From assembly GCF_014770435.1 (NCBI RefSeq), contig NZ_CP061739.1, forward strand, positions 1,426,001 through 1,490,000: a stretch of DNA of 64,000 bases, in the 5' to 3' direction. The notes beneath the pieces were generated by a model, which was not told where the DNA came from, did not search any database, and saw nothing but the letters and a program-made list of their open reading frames with translations. This document shows positions 1-10,227 of the stretch, piece after piece. A program made the translations under genes and the position numbers. Numbering within the stretch: position 1 is the first letter of the stretch; the number at the start of each line of letters is the position of its first letter. The stretch comes from Psychrobacter sp. 28M-43. GTDB lineage: Bacteria > Pseudomonadota > Gammaproteobacteria > Pseudomonadales > Moraxellaceae.

Positions 1-704
1 GTCATCTCAAGCGCGGTAGACATAAAATTCACCTTGTAGCGGGCTTGTTGAACATGAGCGGAGATAGAGTCGTCGAGTTCTGCGGTTACTTGATCGAGGA
101 ACGGACCTTGTAAGGTAATTAGTGGCGTTTCTAATAAATCTTGCCAAGTAATTTCATCTCTTTTTGCCAGTGTATGGCTGTCTGGCATAACCACGCAAAA
201 TGGTAGCTGATACAACAGATCAGCCCCGATATCATCTTCAGTTTCTATAAAACCAAGTTCGGTGCCAACGCCTAAATCGACTTCAATATCTTGGATATGC
301 TTAAGCAAATTCTCGGCTGAGCAGTCCAATAGTGAGACGCTGATATTTGGATATTCTTTGGCAAATTGAGCGATGACGGCAGGTAGGGAAGACGCCGCGA
401 ACTGTGATACAGCCAAGCGCACCTGACCTTGGGCTAAGCTGGTCAAGCTACTCGCTTCATTTTCAAACAGCTGCATCTCATTCAAGATACGCCGCGCTTG
501 TGGTAATAGATGCCGCCCTACTGCGGACAGAGACAACTGGCGAGTGGTGCGATCAAACAACACGATACCGAGGCCAGTCTCTAATTCCTTAATCAATCCA
601 CTGACGGCAGATTGGGTCAAATACATCTGTTCGCTGGCACGAGTAAAGCTGCCGTTGTCAGCGACTTTGATAAATGCGGTCAATTGGCGAATGCTGATAT
701 TCAT
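1..704 (-). CDS. LysR-family transcriptional regulator, C-terminus missing
   Basis: The reverse strand is open from an ATG at 704 to the window edge, giving about 234 residues. Residues 1-60 form a typical LysR winged helix-turn-helix (begins MNISIRQLTAFIKVADNGSF, then AVSGLIKELE). An effector-binding domain follows from about residue 90 and is cut off. The gene is divergent from hpd with about 160 bp between the starts, a common layout for a LysR regulator and its target, so it may control tyrosine/phenylalanine catabolism. That link is inferred from position only; the ligand cannot be read from the sequence. Confidence 0.88.
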   Translation of the reverse strand, partial: MNISIRQLTAFIKVADNGSFTRASEQMYLTQSAVSGLIKELETGLGIVLFDRTTRQLSLSAVGRHLLPQARRILNEMQLFENEASSLTSLAQGQVRLAVSQFAASSLPAVIAQFAKEYPNISVSLLDCSAENLLKHIQDIEVDLGVGTELGFIETEDDIGADLLYQLPFCVVMPDSHTLAKRDEITWQDLLETPLITLQGPFLDQVTAELDDSISAHVQQARYKVNFMSTALEM

Positions 705-736
705 AAGTAAACCTGATAAATAAATCATAAAAAACA

Positions 737-760
737 ATTAGTCTTATAAATAAAGCTAAT
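737..760. promoter_or_regulatory. Candidate LysR binding site between the LysR gene and hpd
   Basis: The inverted repeat ATTAG-N14-CTAAT lies in the AT-rich divergent spacer, just upstream of the LysR start. Its size and place suit a LysR autoregulatory site, but the arms are only 5 bp and the spacer is very AT-rich, so chance is possible. Confidence 0.25.
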
Positions 761-864
761 CTAATATAAATACAACGTCAACAATAAAGATTGATTATTA
801 ATCGTTTTATAGACTTTTACTATTGATCGACTTTTACCACCAATTGAAATTAAGGATAATTACA

Positions 865-1965
865 ATGGCAGATTTATTTGACAACCCAATGGGACTAAAT
901 GGATTTGATTTTGTCGAGTTTGCCTCTCCGCAGCCTGATGCGGTCGACGCATTGTTTAAGCAGCTTGGTTTTGCCCATGTCGCCAATCACCGTTCAAAAG
1001 ACGTTGCGCTATATCGCCAAGGTGATATCAACCTCATCCTAAACCGCGAACCAAAAAGCCAAGCCAGTTACTTCGTTGAAGAGCATGGCGCTGGTGCTTG
1101 TAGCATGGGCTTTCGCGTAAAAGATGCCAAAAAAGCGTATGAGCGTGCGGTTGAAATGGGTGCGCAGCCAGTAGATGTGCCAACTGGGGTGATGGAGCTT
1201 AGGTTGCCTGCTATCAAAGGCATTGGTGGCTCATTAATCTATTTGATTGACCGTTATAAAGATGGCGAATCTATCTATGATGTCGACTTTGAATTCTTTG
1301 CAGATATAGACAGAAACCCTGTCGGCTATGGCTTCAAAGTTATCGACCATCTAACGCACAACGTCTATCGCGGACGCATGGCGTACTGGGCAAAATTTTA
1401 TGAGCGTATCTTTAATTTCCGCGAGATTCGCTACTTTGATATCAAAGGTGAGTACACGGGACTAACCAGTAAAGCCATGACCGCGCCTGATGGCAAAATC
1501 CGTATTCCATTGAATGAAGAAGCCAAGCAGGGCGGTGGCCAAATCGAAGAGTACCTAATGCATTTCAATGGCGAAGGTATTCAGCATATTGCGCTAGCCA
1601 GTGATGATTTGTTTGCCAGTATCGATAAGCTAAAAGCGGCTGGTATTCCGCTTATGACTGCACCAAATGCAGCCTACTATGAAATGCTGAGCGAGCGCTT
1701 ACCGAACCATGGTGAAAATGTTGCTGACTTGCAAACGCGGGGTATCTTGTTGGACGGCACCACAGAAGGCGGTGCACCGCGTCTGCTACTACAGATTTTC
1801 TCTGAAACTATTTTGGGTAGCCCAGTTTTCTTTGAGTTCATTCAGCGTAAAGGCGATTATGCAGATGGCTTTGGTGAAGGTAACTTTAAAGCGTTGTTTG
1901 AATCGATAGAGCGCGACCAAGTACGTCGCGGCACAGTCGGTCAGCCAGAGACTGAAACCCTATAA
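865..1965 (+). CDS. hpd: 4-hydroxyphenylpyruvate dioxygenase
   Basis: This non-haem iron enzyme converts 4-hydroxyphenylpyruvate to homogentisate, the committed step of tyrosine breakdown. The 366-residue protein has the two vicinal-oxygen-chelate halves of the family and the expected iron ligands: His162 (in IDHLTHN), His241 (in QHIALASDD) and Glu324 (in [10 protein letters not shown]). Length matches bacterial homologues of about 360 residues. The ATG at 865 is preferred over an upstream in-frame ATG at 823 because AAGGAT sits 7-8 nt before it and the protein then begins like its family. It leads a run with the phenylalanine hydroxylase genes, so phenylalanine can be fed through tyrosine into this step. 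Confidence 0.96.
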   Translation: MADLFDNPMGLNGFDFVEFASPQPDAVDALFKQLGFAHVANHRSKDVALYRQGDINLILNREPKSQASYFVEEHGAGACSMGFRVKDAKKAYERAVEMGAQPVDVPTGVMELRLPAIKGIGGSLIYLIDRYKDGESIYDVDFEFFADIDRNPVGYGFKVIDHLTHNVYRGRMAYWAKFYERIFNFREIRYFDIKGEYTGLTSKAMTAPDGKIRIPLNEEAKQGGGQIEEYLMHFNGEGIQHIALASDDLFASIDKLKAAGIPLMTAPNAAYYEMLSERLPNHGENVADLQTRGILLDGTTEGGAPRLLLQIFSETILGSPVFFEFIQRKGDYADGFGEGNFKALFESIERDQVRRGTVGQPETETL

Positions 1966-2097
1966 TATTATCTAACGCTTAGACCACATTTAATCAACGG
2001 ACAAGACAAAAGGAGTTTGTGTTGTCCTTAATAGGAGTATTACCTACAAGCACGACTGCAAAGGTAATGCTCTCATTGCGATAAAAGGAATACAGGC

Positions 2098-3033
2098 ATG
2101 GAACGCCTATCACAGATAGATTCTCTTAATACTGCCATCGGTATCAATAGCGTTGCTACTAGTAAGCAAAGCAACGATGCGTCCAGTCATTCTAACGCGA
2201 CAAATAAAAAACAGCCGTATATCTCGCATCAGCCAGATAGTAATGGTCATATTCACTATAGTGATGATGAACATACGATGTGGCAAGCGCTGCTGGCACG
2301 TCAAGCGGAACAAACGCCCAATCGTGCGTGTACTGCATATCTAGAGGGTTTGACTAAGTTAAATTTACCGACGACGCATATCCCGCAGTTACATGATATC
2401 GATGAGGTATTGCAAGCGACCACAGGTTGGCAGACCGCCGCTGTGCCTGCATTAATCAGCTTTGGTAAATTTTTTAAACTGCTCGCCAATAAGTCCTTTC
2501 CTGTGGCGACTTTTATTCGTCGATTTGATGACATGGACTATATCGAAGAACCTGATATTTTTCACGAAATCGTTGGGCATTGCCCGCTGTTGACCCATCC
2601 TGCGTTTGCGACGTTTAATGAGACGTATGGCAAGCTTGGTCTTAGCGCAACGAAAGAAGAGCGCTGGTTTTTAGCACGACTGTATTGGTTTACCATTGAG
2701 TTTGGATTGGTCGGCAGTCGCGTAGAAAATCGTAGAATCTATGGCGGCGGTATATTAAGCTCACCTTCTGAAACGATCTACGCACTTGATCGGACGCCGC
2801 AAGAGCTTTCAATCGCTCAAAATAAGCCGCAATCTCAACCAGAGCACCGAGCATTTGATTTGCTTGATGTACTGCGTACGCCTTATCGTATCGATCAGAT
2901 ACAGCCAATCTACTATGTCATCGATGAATTAGATACCTTATTTGATATCGTCAATAGTGACATTATGGGTGCGGTCAAAAAAGCTATGTCGCTTGGACTA
3001 TTTGAGCCGACCTATCCAGAAAAAGCTCGTTAA
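2098..3033 (+). CDS. phhA: Phenylalanine 4-monooxygenase
   Basis: This tetrahydrobiopterin-dependent enzyme hydroxylates phenylalanine to tyrosine. The catalytic core shows the iron ligands His156 and His161 (in FHEIVGHCPLLTHP) and Glu201 (in TIEFGLVGSR). At 311 residues it is longer than many bacterial PhhA proteins because of about 38 Ser/Asn-rich N-terminal residues of no evident function. AGGA about 10 nt before the ATG supports the start. The pterin recycling gene phhB follows and hpd precedes, forming a phenylalanine-to-homogentisate set. Confidence 0.95.
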   Translation: MERLSQIDSLNTAIGINSVATSKQSNDASSHSNATNKKQPYISHQPDSNGHIHYSDDEHTMWQALLARQAEQTPNRACTAYLEGLTKLNLPTTHIPQLHDIDEVLQATTGWQTAAVPALISFGKFFKLLANKSFPVATFIRRFDDMDYIEEPDIFHEIVGHCPLLTHPAFATFNETYGKLGLSATKEERWFLARLYWFTIEFGLVGSRVENRRIYGGGILSSPSETIYALDRTPQELSIAQNKPQSQPEHRAFDLLDVLRTPYRIDQIQPIYYVIDELDTLFDIVNSDIMGAVKKAMSLGLFEPTYPEKAR

Positions 3034-3182
3034 AGATATCAATTCAAAATTAAACGTGAAAACCATCACTTCAGTACGGAATATTGAGATAGCAATACAG
3101 CTATATCAGCATGGATGTATGAACATTAAAAAATAGCTATCAAAACAGACATCGAAAACAGCCACTATAAAAGGATTTTATT

Positions 3183-3524
3183 ATGACAGCACTATCACAA
3201 AACAGCTGCGAAGCTTGCCGCATTGGCGCACCGAAAGTTGATGAAGCCGAAGCAAAAGAATTATTACCGCAAATTCCTAACTGGTCACTAATCGAGGTGG
3301 ATGGTATTCAGCAATTGCAGCGTCAGTATAAATTTAAAAACTTTGTCTCAGCAATGGCATTTGCCAATCAACTGGCAGAAATCGCCGAAGCAGAAGGTCA
3401 TCATCCGGGTATATTGGTAGAGTGGGGTAAGGCTACGGTCACTTGGTGGTCACATAGTATCAAGGGTTTGCATCGCAATGATTTCGTCATGGCAGCTAAG
3501 ACCGATGACTTACTGGGTAAGTAA
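3183..3524 (+). CDS. phhB: 4a-hydroxytetrahydrobiopterin (pterin-4a-carbinolamine) dehydratase
   Basis: The product dehydrates the 4a-hydroxypterin made by PhhA, allowing the pterin cofactor to be regenerated. The 113-residue length is normal. The family motif is clear in [20 protein letters not shown] followed by [10 protein letters not shown], with the paired histidines that catalyse dehydration. AAAAGGAT lies just before the ATG. It is 149 bp from phhA and probably co-transcribed with it. Confidence 0.95.
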   Translation: MTALSQNSCEACRIGAPKVDEAEAKELLPQIPNWSLIEVDGIQQLQRQYKFKNFVSAMAFANQLAEIAEAEGHHPGILVEWGKATVTWWSHSIKGLHRNDFVMAAKTDDLLGK

Positions 3525-3627
3525 TAAGTTGCTTCACTAGCAAATCACTTCAATCATACTTCTACCATTAAAATTAAAATCAAACCCAATTTAGTGCCAG
3601 TATTTACTGGCATTTTAAGGATGTGTC

Positions 3628-5037
3628 ATGCCACCAAAACCGCTTACATTAATCAGTGCCAAGCTCGCCTTTATCATATCCGCCATCGTCATCGGTATCA
3701 TGGGCATCACCATGATCGGCTTTGGCTGGGTGCCTCATCTGTCTCTTATCCTCGCTATCTGTGTGCTACTGGCTATTGGTATGTATAAAGGACTCAGCTT
3801 TGATGACATGCAAGCGCAAATGGCCTCAGGGGTCATGCGCGGTATTGGAGCTATCTATTTGTTCTTCTTTATTGGACTGATGGTTGCGGCTTTGATGATG
3901 TCAGGAGCGATTCCAACGCTCATGTATGTAGGCTTTCAGCTGATCTCACCTGAGTATTACTATATCTCTGCCTTTATCTTAACCTCTATTATCGGTATTG
4001 CTTTAGGTAGTAGTTTGACGACTGCAGCAACGCTTGGCGTAGCCTTTATCGGTATGAGTAATGCCTTTGATGCCAATGTGGCGATAGCGGCAGGGGCAGT
4101 GGTATCAGGGGCGTTCTTTGGCGATAAGATGTCACCATTATCTGATACTTGTACGATTGCGTCCTCAGTAGTGGGTATCGATCTGTTTGAGCACATTCGC
4201 AATATGATGTATACGACAGTCCCTGCGTGGATACTCACGGTGATATTGTTTTGGATGTTCTCAGGGCAGACGACCAGTGCTGATCTGAGTCAAGTGACTA
4301 TATTACAAGGTCAGCTGATAGACAGTGGTTTGGTACATGGGTATTCGGTATTGCCGTTTGTCGTATTGGTTGGGTTAGCACTGTTTCGGGTTAATGCGAT
4401 TTATACGATTATCTGTACTATTGCTGCGGCATTGATCATTACTTATGTGCATAGCTCACCAAGCTTTGGTCAGTTGGGTGGTTATCTGTTTGCAGGCTAT
4501 GCCCCTGCTGAGTCATTGGAGCTGGGTGAGGTAGGTGGTATGCTGTCGCGTGGCGGTGTACAGAGTATGTTCTTTACGCAGGCGATTGTGATACTGGCAT
4601 TAAGCTTAGGTGGTCTATTAACGGCACTAGGGATTCTGCCAGCACTGCTATCTGGTATTAAAGACACATTGACAACATCAGGACGAGCAATATTCGCTGC
4701 CGCTATGTCGGCATTGAGCATTAACGTGCTGATTGGTGAGCAGTATTTGAGTATTCTATTATCAGGTACGGCATTTCGTTCAACGTTTGAGCGCTTACAC
4801 CTACATCCTAAGAATTTATCTCGGACGATTGAGGATGCAGGAACGGTGATTAATCCATTGGTGCCTTGGAGTGTGTGCGGGGTGTTTATTAGTCAGGCAC
4901 TAGGGGTGCCGGTATTAGATTATCTGCCTTATGCGTTCTTCTGTTATTTGTCATTGCTGCTGACGCTGCTATTCGGGTTTACGGGGCTGACGATTAGTCG
5001 GGTTAAAGAGGGCAATATGAAGACCGCTGAATTGTGA
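3628..5037 (+). CDS. nhaC: NhaC-family Na+/H+ antiporter
   Basis: A 469-residue polytopic inner-membrane protein, hydrophobic almost throughout, with about 11-12 probable transmembrane segments. The stretch GAFFGDKMSPLSDTCTIASS is a hallmark of the NhaC family, which exchanges sodium for protons. AAGGA lies 9 nt before the ATG. It follows phhB on the same strand and may share its transcript, though no metabolic link to phenylalanine use is obvious. Substrate choice among NhaC homologues varies (sodium/proton, malate/lactate), so the exact ion is inferred. A strong hairpin ends the unit. Confidence 0.88.
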   Translation: MPPKPLTLISAKLAFIISAIVIGIMGITMIGFGWVPHLSLILAICVLLAIGMYKGLSFDDMQAQMASGVMRGIGAIYLFFFIGLMVAALMMSGAIPTLMYVGFQLISPEYYYISAFILTSIIGIALGSSLTTAATLGVAFIGMSNAFDANVAIAAGAVVSGAFFGDKMSPLSDTCTIASSVVGIDLFEHIRNMMYTTVPAWILTVILFWMFSGQTTSADLSQVTILQGQLIDSGLVHGYSVLPFVVLVGLALFRVNAIYTIICTIAAALIITYVHSSPSFGQLGGYLFAGYAPAESLELGEVGGMLSRGGVQSMFFTQAIVILALSLGGLLTALGILPALLSGIKDTLTTSGRAIFAAAMSALSINVLIGEQYLSILLSGTAFRSTFERLHLHPKNLSRTIEDAGTVINPLVPWSVCGVFISQALGVPVLDYLPYAFFCYLSLLLTLLFGFTGLTISRVKEGNMKTAEL

Positions 5038-5052
5038 TAAACAGCAGGCTAT

Positions 5053-5089
5053 AAAAAAGGTGGGGCTAATATTAGCCCCACCTTTTTTG
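5053..5089. terminator. Bidirectional intrinsic terminator between nhaC and the siderophore-interacting protein gene
   Basis: A perfect inverted repeat (AAAAAAGGTGGGGCTAAT facing its complement) has A and T runs at its ends. It therefore reads as a terminator on both strands, suiting the convergent genes either side. Confidence 0.9.
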
Positions 5090-5104
5090 TTTCGAAATAC
5101 GTAA

Positions 5105-5851
5105 CTACTGATCTTCCGTTTGCGCATCCTGACTTTTGACGATTTTATGCTGATCTTCTGTACTATCGACTTTCCAGTAGCTAGAAACATATAAATGCGT
5201 CTTTGGTATCGCGCGCTCAACTTTGAAGTACTGGCGCAGTGCACGCATACTATGGAACTCACACGCTGCCCATACAGCAGGTTGACCATCAAGCCAGTTC
5301 AATGATTTAACACAGTTCAGTAAGGGGCTATCGTCTGCATTTGGATGCGCATTAATCACCCAATGTATCTCGACGTTCTCTGGTTTTTGGAGCGTCTGAC
5401 GATCTGCCTCAGTCGTCACCTCAAGTACTGCGTAACCATGAGCATCAGTAGGCAACTGGGCTAAGTTGACCGTAATTGCTGGTAGCGCAGTCATATCACC
5501 GACCAAAAAAAACCAATCTGCTTCATTGTTGATGAGCTTTTTTGGCCCTGGACCACCTATCAGAATTTGATCGCCGACTTGCGCATTTCGTGCCCATGCC
5601 GATGCAGGTCCTTCCGTCTCATGTAAAGCAAAATCAACATCTATTGCGTCATCACGTTGCACGCTCACCGTATAAGTACGCATCAGTGGCTTGTTGTCGC
5701 CACCTTGAGGAAATATCAGTTTGATATAAGCACTTTCTTGATCGATAGGAAAATCAACCATGCCAGCACCGCCAAGCGTGACACGGCACATATTTGGCGT
5801 AATGTATCTAGTGCCAATAACTTCTAGTACTCTTAGAGTAGGTTTTGCCAT
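5105..5851 (-). CDS. Siderophore-interacting protein (FAD-dependent ferric-siderophore reductase family)
   Basis: A 248-residue cytoplasmic flavoprotein of the ViuB/YqjH family, which reduces imported ferric siderophores to release iron. Visible features are the FAD-binding RTYTVS motif, the GDMTALPAI nucleotide-binding turn, and the family C-terminal pattern WAACEFHSMRALRQYF followed by YVSSYWKVDSTEDQHK. I chose the ATG at 5851 because GGAAAG lies 6-7 nt before it; an in-frame ATG at 5872 lacks a good ribosome site. It lies 45-70 bp downstream of the TonB receptor gene on the same strand and is probably co-transcribed and iron-repressed. Confidence 0.92.
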   Translation of the reverse strand: MAKPTLRVLEVIGTRYITPNMCRVTLGGAGMVDFPIDQESAYIKLIFPQGGDNKPLMRTYTVSVQRDDAIDVDFALHETEGPASAWARNAQVGDQILIGGPGPKKLINNEADWFFLVGDMTALPAITVNLAQLPTDAHGYAVLEVTTEADRQTLQKPENVEIHWVINAHPNADDSPLLNCVKSLNWLDGQPAVWAACEFHSMRALRQYFKVERAIPKTHLYVSSYWKVDSTEDQHKIVKSQDAQTEDQ

Positions 5852-5917
5852 ATTGTGCTTTCCTTCTAACAACGAGTTGGCTTACTAATAGCACCAAACC
5901 GCTGCTTGTAAATTTGA

Positions 5918-8092
5918 TTAAAAATTAGCTTTTAGGCTGACTGACATTTGACGTTCAGGTCCCATCCAGCAGTTATTGATATCGTAACAAGCACCAACAT
6001 AGGTCTTATCGAACAGATTGTTGATACTCGCACCCACAGCCAGCATAGGGTTTATCTGATAGCTGCCGCCGACATCTACCAGCGTCACACTGGGTAAGTC
6101 ATCGGAGTTTTGCTTGTCAATCTGCATACCGTCTTCGTAGCGAATGCCAGCATTTAGAGTGAGTTTGTCCGTAGCATAGTAGTCTGCCCATAGCGTGGCT
6201 TTGTGTTTGGCAGTTTGAGCAGGGGTATTACCGACTACATCAGGGTTGAACTCATCTTCTGTGATCTCAGCATCGGTATAGCTGTAGCTTGCCGCGAGAT
6301 CTACCCAGTCATTGAGCATGCGACTGCCTGATATCTCAAAGCCTTTTGATTCAATTTCACCGGTTTGAACTTTTTGTTGAGAATTAGCGGGGTTGGTTAC
6401 TATGACATTTTTCTGTGTGATATCAAATATGGCAAGTGTTCCTTGAGTTGCACGGTCTGGAGACAGATATTTGAGGCCTGCTTCTAGCTGATCAGCAGTG
6501 CTTGGTTCAAAAGGTTCATTAGTAATAAAGTTGCTACCAACAACGGGCTGAAAAGATTCTGAGTAGCTAGCAAACGGTGATAGACCATTGTCAAAATTAT
6601 AGATAGCAGCAAAACGACCACTAGTTTCCTTGGCATCGTTAATAATAGTTTTTTCGCCAGGTGTACCTAGATAGCTTGATCTTTGATCATTGGTACTTTT
6701 AAAATCGTCATGGCGTAGGCCTGCCACCACTGTCCAGTCTTGCCACCTCATTTCATCCTGAACATAAACCCCAAGTTGGCTTTGTTCAATATCATCTTTC
6801 TGATAATAGGTATCCAGTGGTAGCATGTCAGCACTAATTTGAGAAAAGCTAGGTTTAGATAGATCAATAGGTAAATCTTTGCTGTCTAGTGTATCTCGAT
6901 AACTCACCGTGCTATCAGTTTCCTGGTATTCAATACCGAATAGTAAGTTATGTGAAGTATTAGCAGTATCGAACTGGTAAGCCAACTGGTTATCTGTGGT
7001 CCAGTTGTTCATACTTTCATCAGTAGTGTAGGCGCTACGCTTCAAAACCTTATCACTACCATCAATGAACCCTCTGTTATACATATTGCGTTGCTGCGCC
7101 TCGGCATCAGTATAGCGCGTGATATGTTTAAAAGTTAACTGGTCATTGATATCCCAGTTCACGGTAACGCTTGGCATAAATACTTCTTTACTAAATTTAT
7201 TCCAGTCGTCGCCTGCATAGGCATCACTGTCGAGCTTGCCATAGCTTGCATTATAGACGGTGCCGACAGCAGGCAATGGGGTAGATGGTACCATCTCTGG
7301 ATCATCTTGATAAAACAAATTAGCAAGTACTGAGACATCATCAGTTGCCTGCCATTCAAGCGATGGATTGATCAGCAATCGCTCTTCTTCTGTGGTTTGC
7401 ATTTGTCCATCTTTTTGGCGTTTTAGCGCGACTAAGCGATAGTTCAAGGTGTCTGTGATAGGCCCCGTGCTATCGACGGCCACTTCTTTTAGGTTTTGAT
7501 TGCCAAGTCGTAGCTGTACTTTGTTTTCTTGAGTGCTTTTAGGGGCTTTGGCTATTTGGTTCACCATGCCACCGGGTGCTGCATAGCCATAAAGGGAAGA
7601 GGCGGGTCCTTTCACGACTTCGACCGCTTCAGTCGCATAGACATCGACTTGTGGCATTAGGTTCCAAGCGCCATCGTAGGGCAGTCTTAGTCCGTCATAA
7701 AAGTTTGAATAGGTTTTAAATCCGCGGATATTGTACTCATCAAAGACAGATACCGTACCGCGGCTTTCAGAGCTTACGCCTGGCTCATAACGTAATGCAG
7801 CATTGACACTATCTGCCTGACGCTTTTGCAACAGGTCTTGATCGATTCTGGTATAGCTCATTGGCGCATCGTTTGGATCCAATGCAGTTTTGGTGCCAGT
7901 ACTACGATAGCCATCTGAGTAGACGGTGATAGCATCTAAGGTGGCTGATGGTGTAGCAGCCTCATCGTTTTCAGTATTGTTTGTCGCCTCTACAGCGTAA
8001 GCGGCGTGACTCATACCCATGATCAAGCCAATTTGTACTGCTGTGGTGAGATATTTTTTGCGAATGACGTTAGTGGTTAGATGAGACCGCAT
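5918..8092 (-). CDS. TonB-dependent siderophore receptor
   Basis: A 724-residue outer-membrane receptor for ferric siderophores. A signal peptide ends near SHAAYA (about residue 33). The plug domain follows (about 50-170, with SVNAALRYEPGVSSESRGTV and YNIRGFKTY), then a 22-strand barrel ending in the typical terminal Phe (SVSLKANF). The barrel pattern is of the FhuA/FpvA type, suggesting a hydroxamate or mixed siderophore, but the ligand cannot be fixed. AGAGGAAA precedes the ATG. A Fur-like palindrome lies 80-100 bp upstream, so iron repression is expected. Confidence 0.93.
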   Translation of the reverse strand: MRSHLTTNVIRKKYLTTAVQIGLIMGMSHAAYAVEATNNTENDEAATPSATLDAITVYSDGYRSTGTKTALDPNDAPMSYTRIDQDLLQKRQADSVNAALRYEPGVSSESRGTVSVFDEYNIRGFKTYSNFYDGLRLPYDGAWNLMPQVDVYATEAVEVVKGPASSLYGYAAPGGMVNQIAKAPKSTQENKVQLRLGNQNLKEVAVDSTGPITDTLNYRLVALKRQKDGQMQTTEEERLLINPSLEWQATDDVSVLANLFYQDDPEMVPSTPLPAVGTVYNASYGKLDSDAYAGDDWNKFSKEVFMPSVTVNWDINDQLTFKHITRYTDAEAQQRNMYNRGFIDGSDKVLKRSAYTTDESMNNWTTDNQLAYQFDTANTSHNLLFGIEYQETDSTVSYRDTLDSKDLPIDLSKPSFSQISADMLPLDTYYQKDDIEQSQLGVYVQDEMRWQDWTVVAGLRHDDFKSTNDQRSSYLGTPGEKTIINDAKETSGRFAAIYNFDNGLSPFASYSESFQPVVGSNFITNEPFEPSTADQLEAGLKYLSPDRATQGTLAIFDITQKNVIVTNPANSQQKVQTGEIESKGFEISGSRMLNDWVDLAASYSYTDAEITEDEFNPDVVGNTPAQTAKHKATLWADYYATDKLTLNAGIRYEDGMQIDKQNSDDLPSVTLVDVGGSYQINPMLAVGASINNLFDKTYVGACYDINNCWMGPERQMSVSLKANF

Positions 8093-8173
8093 CAGATTTC
8101 CTCTTGGACTGAAATGATTAAATATTATTTGCGACAGTTAAAGCAAATTTATGACGACGCTAATAATAACACT

Positions 8174-8192
8174 AATGATAATTATTATCATT
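8174..8192. promoter_or_regulatory. Fur box
   Basis: AATGATAATTATTATCATT is a perfect 9-1-9 palindrome and a near match to the Fur consensus built from GATAAT units. It lies in the 429-bp spacer between the TonB receptor gene (reverse) and the PepSY gene (forward) and could control both. I see no gene in the rest of that spacer; an in-frame extension of the PepSY gene across it has no ribosome site. Confidence 0.85.
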
Positions 8193-8521
8193 AAAAAATT
8201 ACAACGAGACAGTTTTGAGAAGTATTTGCAGTATTTGCACTGTTAATAAGGGGCTAAAGACAGAGTATTGCGAATAGAGTCATGCAGACTTACTGTTTTG
8301 AACGATGTATTTTAAACGATGGTTTTTGTCAGATTTTTCTCGTATTATGCAGCAGCATTCTGAATACAATTATTTACAGTAGAGTTTTTACATCGCTGTA
8401 TCGGCGTTATTCTAGCTTTCTGCGAGACCTTTTAAGATTGGTCTTGCAAGCAGATATACCATTATTATCGATAGGTTTACGTTGTTTATTGAGCAACCAA
8501 AGATTGTTTAAGGTCACATTT

Positions 8522-10027
8522 ATGGACACACCCTCCAACCAACCCACCAACAACCAACCCTATTTTACGGTGTGGCGTTGGCATTTTTATGCAGGCATTT
8601 TTGTTGCTCCCTTTCTAGTTGTTTTGGCGATAACGGCGCTCGGTATGCTGTTCATGTCTAACACAGTAGGACGTGACAACGACCGCTTCACGTTTGTCGT
8701 GCCAGAGTCTACGGTTCAAGCACCTGTCTCTACTCAAGCAAAAAACGCGCTGAGCACCTTGCCTGATAGCACACTGATTAAATATATCGCCCCTCGTGAT
8801 ACCGATACGGTGGCTTTATTTCAGATAAAATCAGACGACCAAAGCAATATGGTGGCAGTCAACCCTTATACGGCTGATATCGTCCAAAGTGTGCCTACCA
8901 GTAGCGGTCTTTATAGTACGTTTAACAGTATTCACAGTGATTTGCTGATTGGTAAAGTTGGTGATTATTTGTTAGAAACGGCGGCATCATTGACTATTTT
9001 GATGATTTTGTCTGGTTGGTATCTGTGGTGGCAAAAACGTAAATCAGTCAAAGCTATGTTGATACCTAACGAGAGGGTAACCAATAAGAAAAAGCGCTCT
9101 TTTATCCGTACGATCCATGCGACATTGGGTAGTTGGATATCTGTGCTGCTACTGTTTTTCTGTATATCAGGCATGGCATGGGCAGGTGTATGGGGCGAAA
9201 GAGTGGTGCAAGCATGGAGCCAGTTTCCTGCGGGTAAGTGGGGCGTTGCGCCTGTTCCGGTATCGATTGACCACAGTCAACACGCTACGATGCAAGAGTC
9301 TACACCAGCGCCGCATGTACATGGTGCGGCAGCGTCTGAAGCGCATACTGAAGCACCCACGCATGGCAGTGCTCTAAACTCAGGCGACACCAAAGAAGTT
9401 CCTTGGGTACTTGAGTTGACACCAATGCCTTTATCAGGCACGACCAAGGGCAAAGATGGTATCGCCGCCAATATACCGATTATGATTGATACAGTGGATC
9501 GCTACGCTCGTGAAATCGGTTTTGAAGGGCGTTATCAATTGAACCTACCACAAGGGAGTACAGGCGTCTGGACCATTAGTCAAGATTCAATGAGCTATGA
9601 TATGAAAAGTCCGACAGCAGATCGTACGGTACATATCGACCGTTATTCGGGTAACGTTTTGGCTGATATTCATTTTGATGACTATAATGCGTTTGGTAAA
9701 TTCATGGCGGCTGGTATCGCGCTGCATATGGGTACGCTCGGATGGTGGAGCGTACTGGCTAATGTACTATTTTGCCTAGCAGTAATCGCTATTTGTGTCA
9801 GTGGCTATATCATGTGGTGGCAGCGTCGCCCTCGTCATGCAAACGATAGCGTGGGATTAAACCCACCAGCTCGCGGCTTAAATGTTTCCGTCTGGTGGCC
9901 GCTTGCTATTCCTTTATTAGTGGTGGCTATCATATTCCCGACTGCTATTATCGCGATTGTGGCTATCGCGCTATTAGACTTCTTGGTGATTTCTCGAGTT
10001 GGGTTTTTGCAGAAGTTGTTAAAATAA
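8522..10027 (+). CDS. PepSY-associated transmembrane protein (PiuB-like iron-uptake membrane protein)
   Basis: A 501-residue inner-membrane protein of the PepSY-TM family, often found beside TonB receptors and proposed to act as a membrane reductase in ferric-siderophore use. It has an N-terminal helix (WRWHFYAGIFVAPFLVVLAI), periplasmic PepSY parts, and three or four more membrane helices with the family RTIHATLGSW and IALHMGTLGW motifs. A His-rich stretch near residues 255-285 (DHSQHATM, APHVHGAA, EAHTEAPTHG) may bind metal. I use the ATG at 8522, with AAGG 8 nt upstream; earlier in-frame starts have no ribosome site and would add non-homologous sequence over the promoter. Confidence 0.87.
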   Translation: MDTPSNQPTNNQPYFTVWRWHFYAGIFVAPFLVVLAITALGMLFMSNTVGRDNDRFTFVVPESTVQAPVSTQAKNALSTLPDSTLIKYIAPRDTDTVALFQIKSDDQSNMVAVNPYTADIVQSVPTSSGLYSTFNSIHSDLLIGKVGDYLLETAASLTILMILSGWYLWWQKRKSVKAMLIPNERVTNKKKRSFIRTIHATLGSWISVLLLFFCISGMAWAGVWGERVVQAWSQFPAGKWGVAPVPVSIDHSQHATMQESTPAPHVHGAAASEAHTEAPTHGSALNSGDTKEVPWVLELTPMPLSGTTKGKDGIAANIPIMIDTVDRYAREIGFEGRYQLNLPQGSTGVWTISQDSMSYDMKSPTADRTVHIDRYSGNVLADIHFDDYNAFGKFMAAGIALHMGTLGWWSVLANVLFCLAVIAICVSGYIMWWQRRPRHANDSVGLNPPARGLNVSVWWPLAIPLLVVAIIFPTAIIAIVAIALLDFLVISRVGFLQKLLK

Positions 10028-10061
10028 GCGCATAGCAGAATACAGCTGTTCCTTATATAGC

Positions 10062-10095
10062 AAAGGAGCGCCTTATAATAAGGCGCTCCTTTTTT
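10062..10095. terminator. Intrinsic terminator after the PepSY gene
   Basis: AAAGGAGCGCCTT pairs with AAGGCGCTCCTTT around a 5-nt loop and is followed by a T run. A-rich flanks on the other side let it work for both strands. Confidence 0.9.
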
Positions 10096-10227
10096 GCTTG
10101 AAAATTACTTATGTTAAAAGCGTACTATTTCAAAAACTGCTTAGATTAACTGCTACTTAGCTTAAAGTTTATCAAACGTTTTATGGGATTGAAATGGCTC
10201 GGTCCATGCTATTAGTTAACGCATTGC

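Noticed and set aside
8282..8521. N-terminal extension of the PepSY protein
   Set aside because: The extra 80 codons have no ribosome site and would cover the likely promoter; the family begins at the ATG at 8522.
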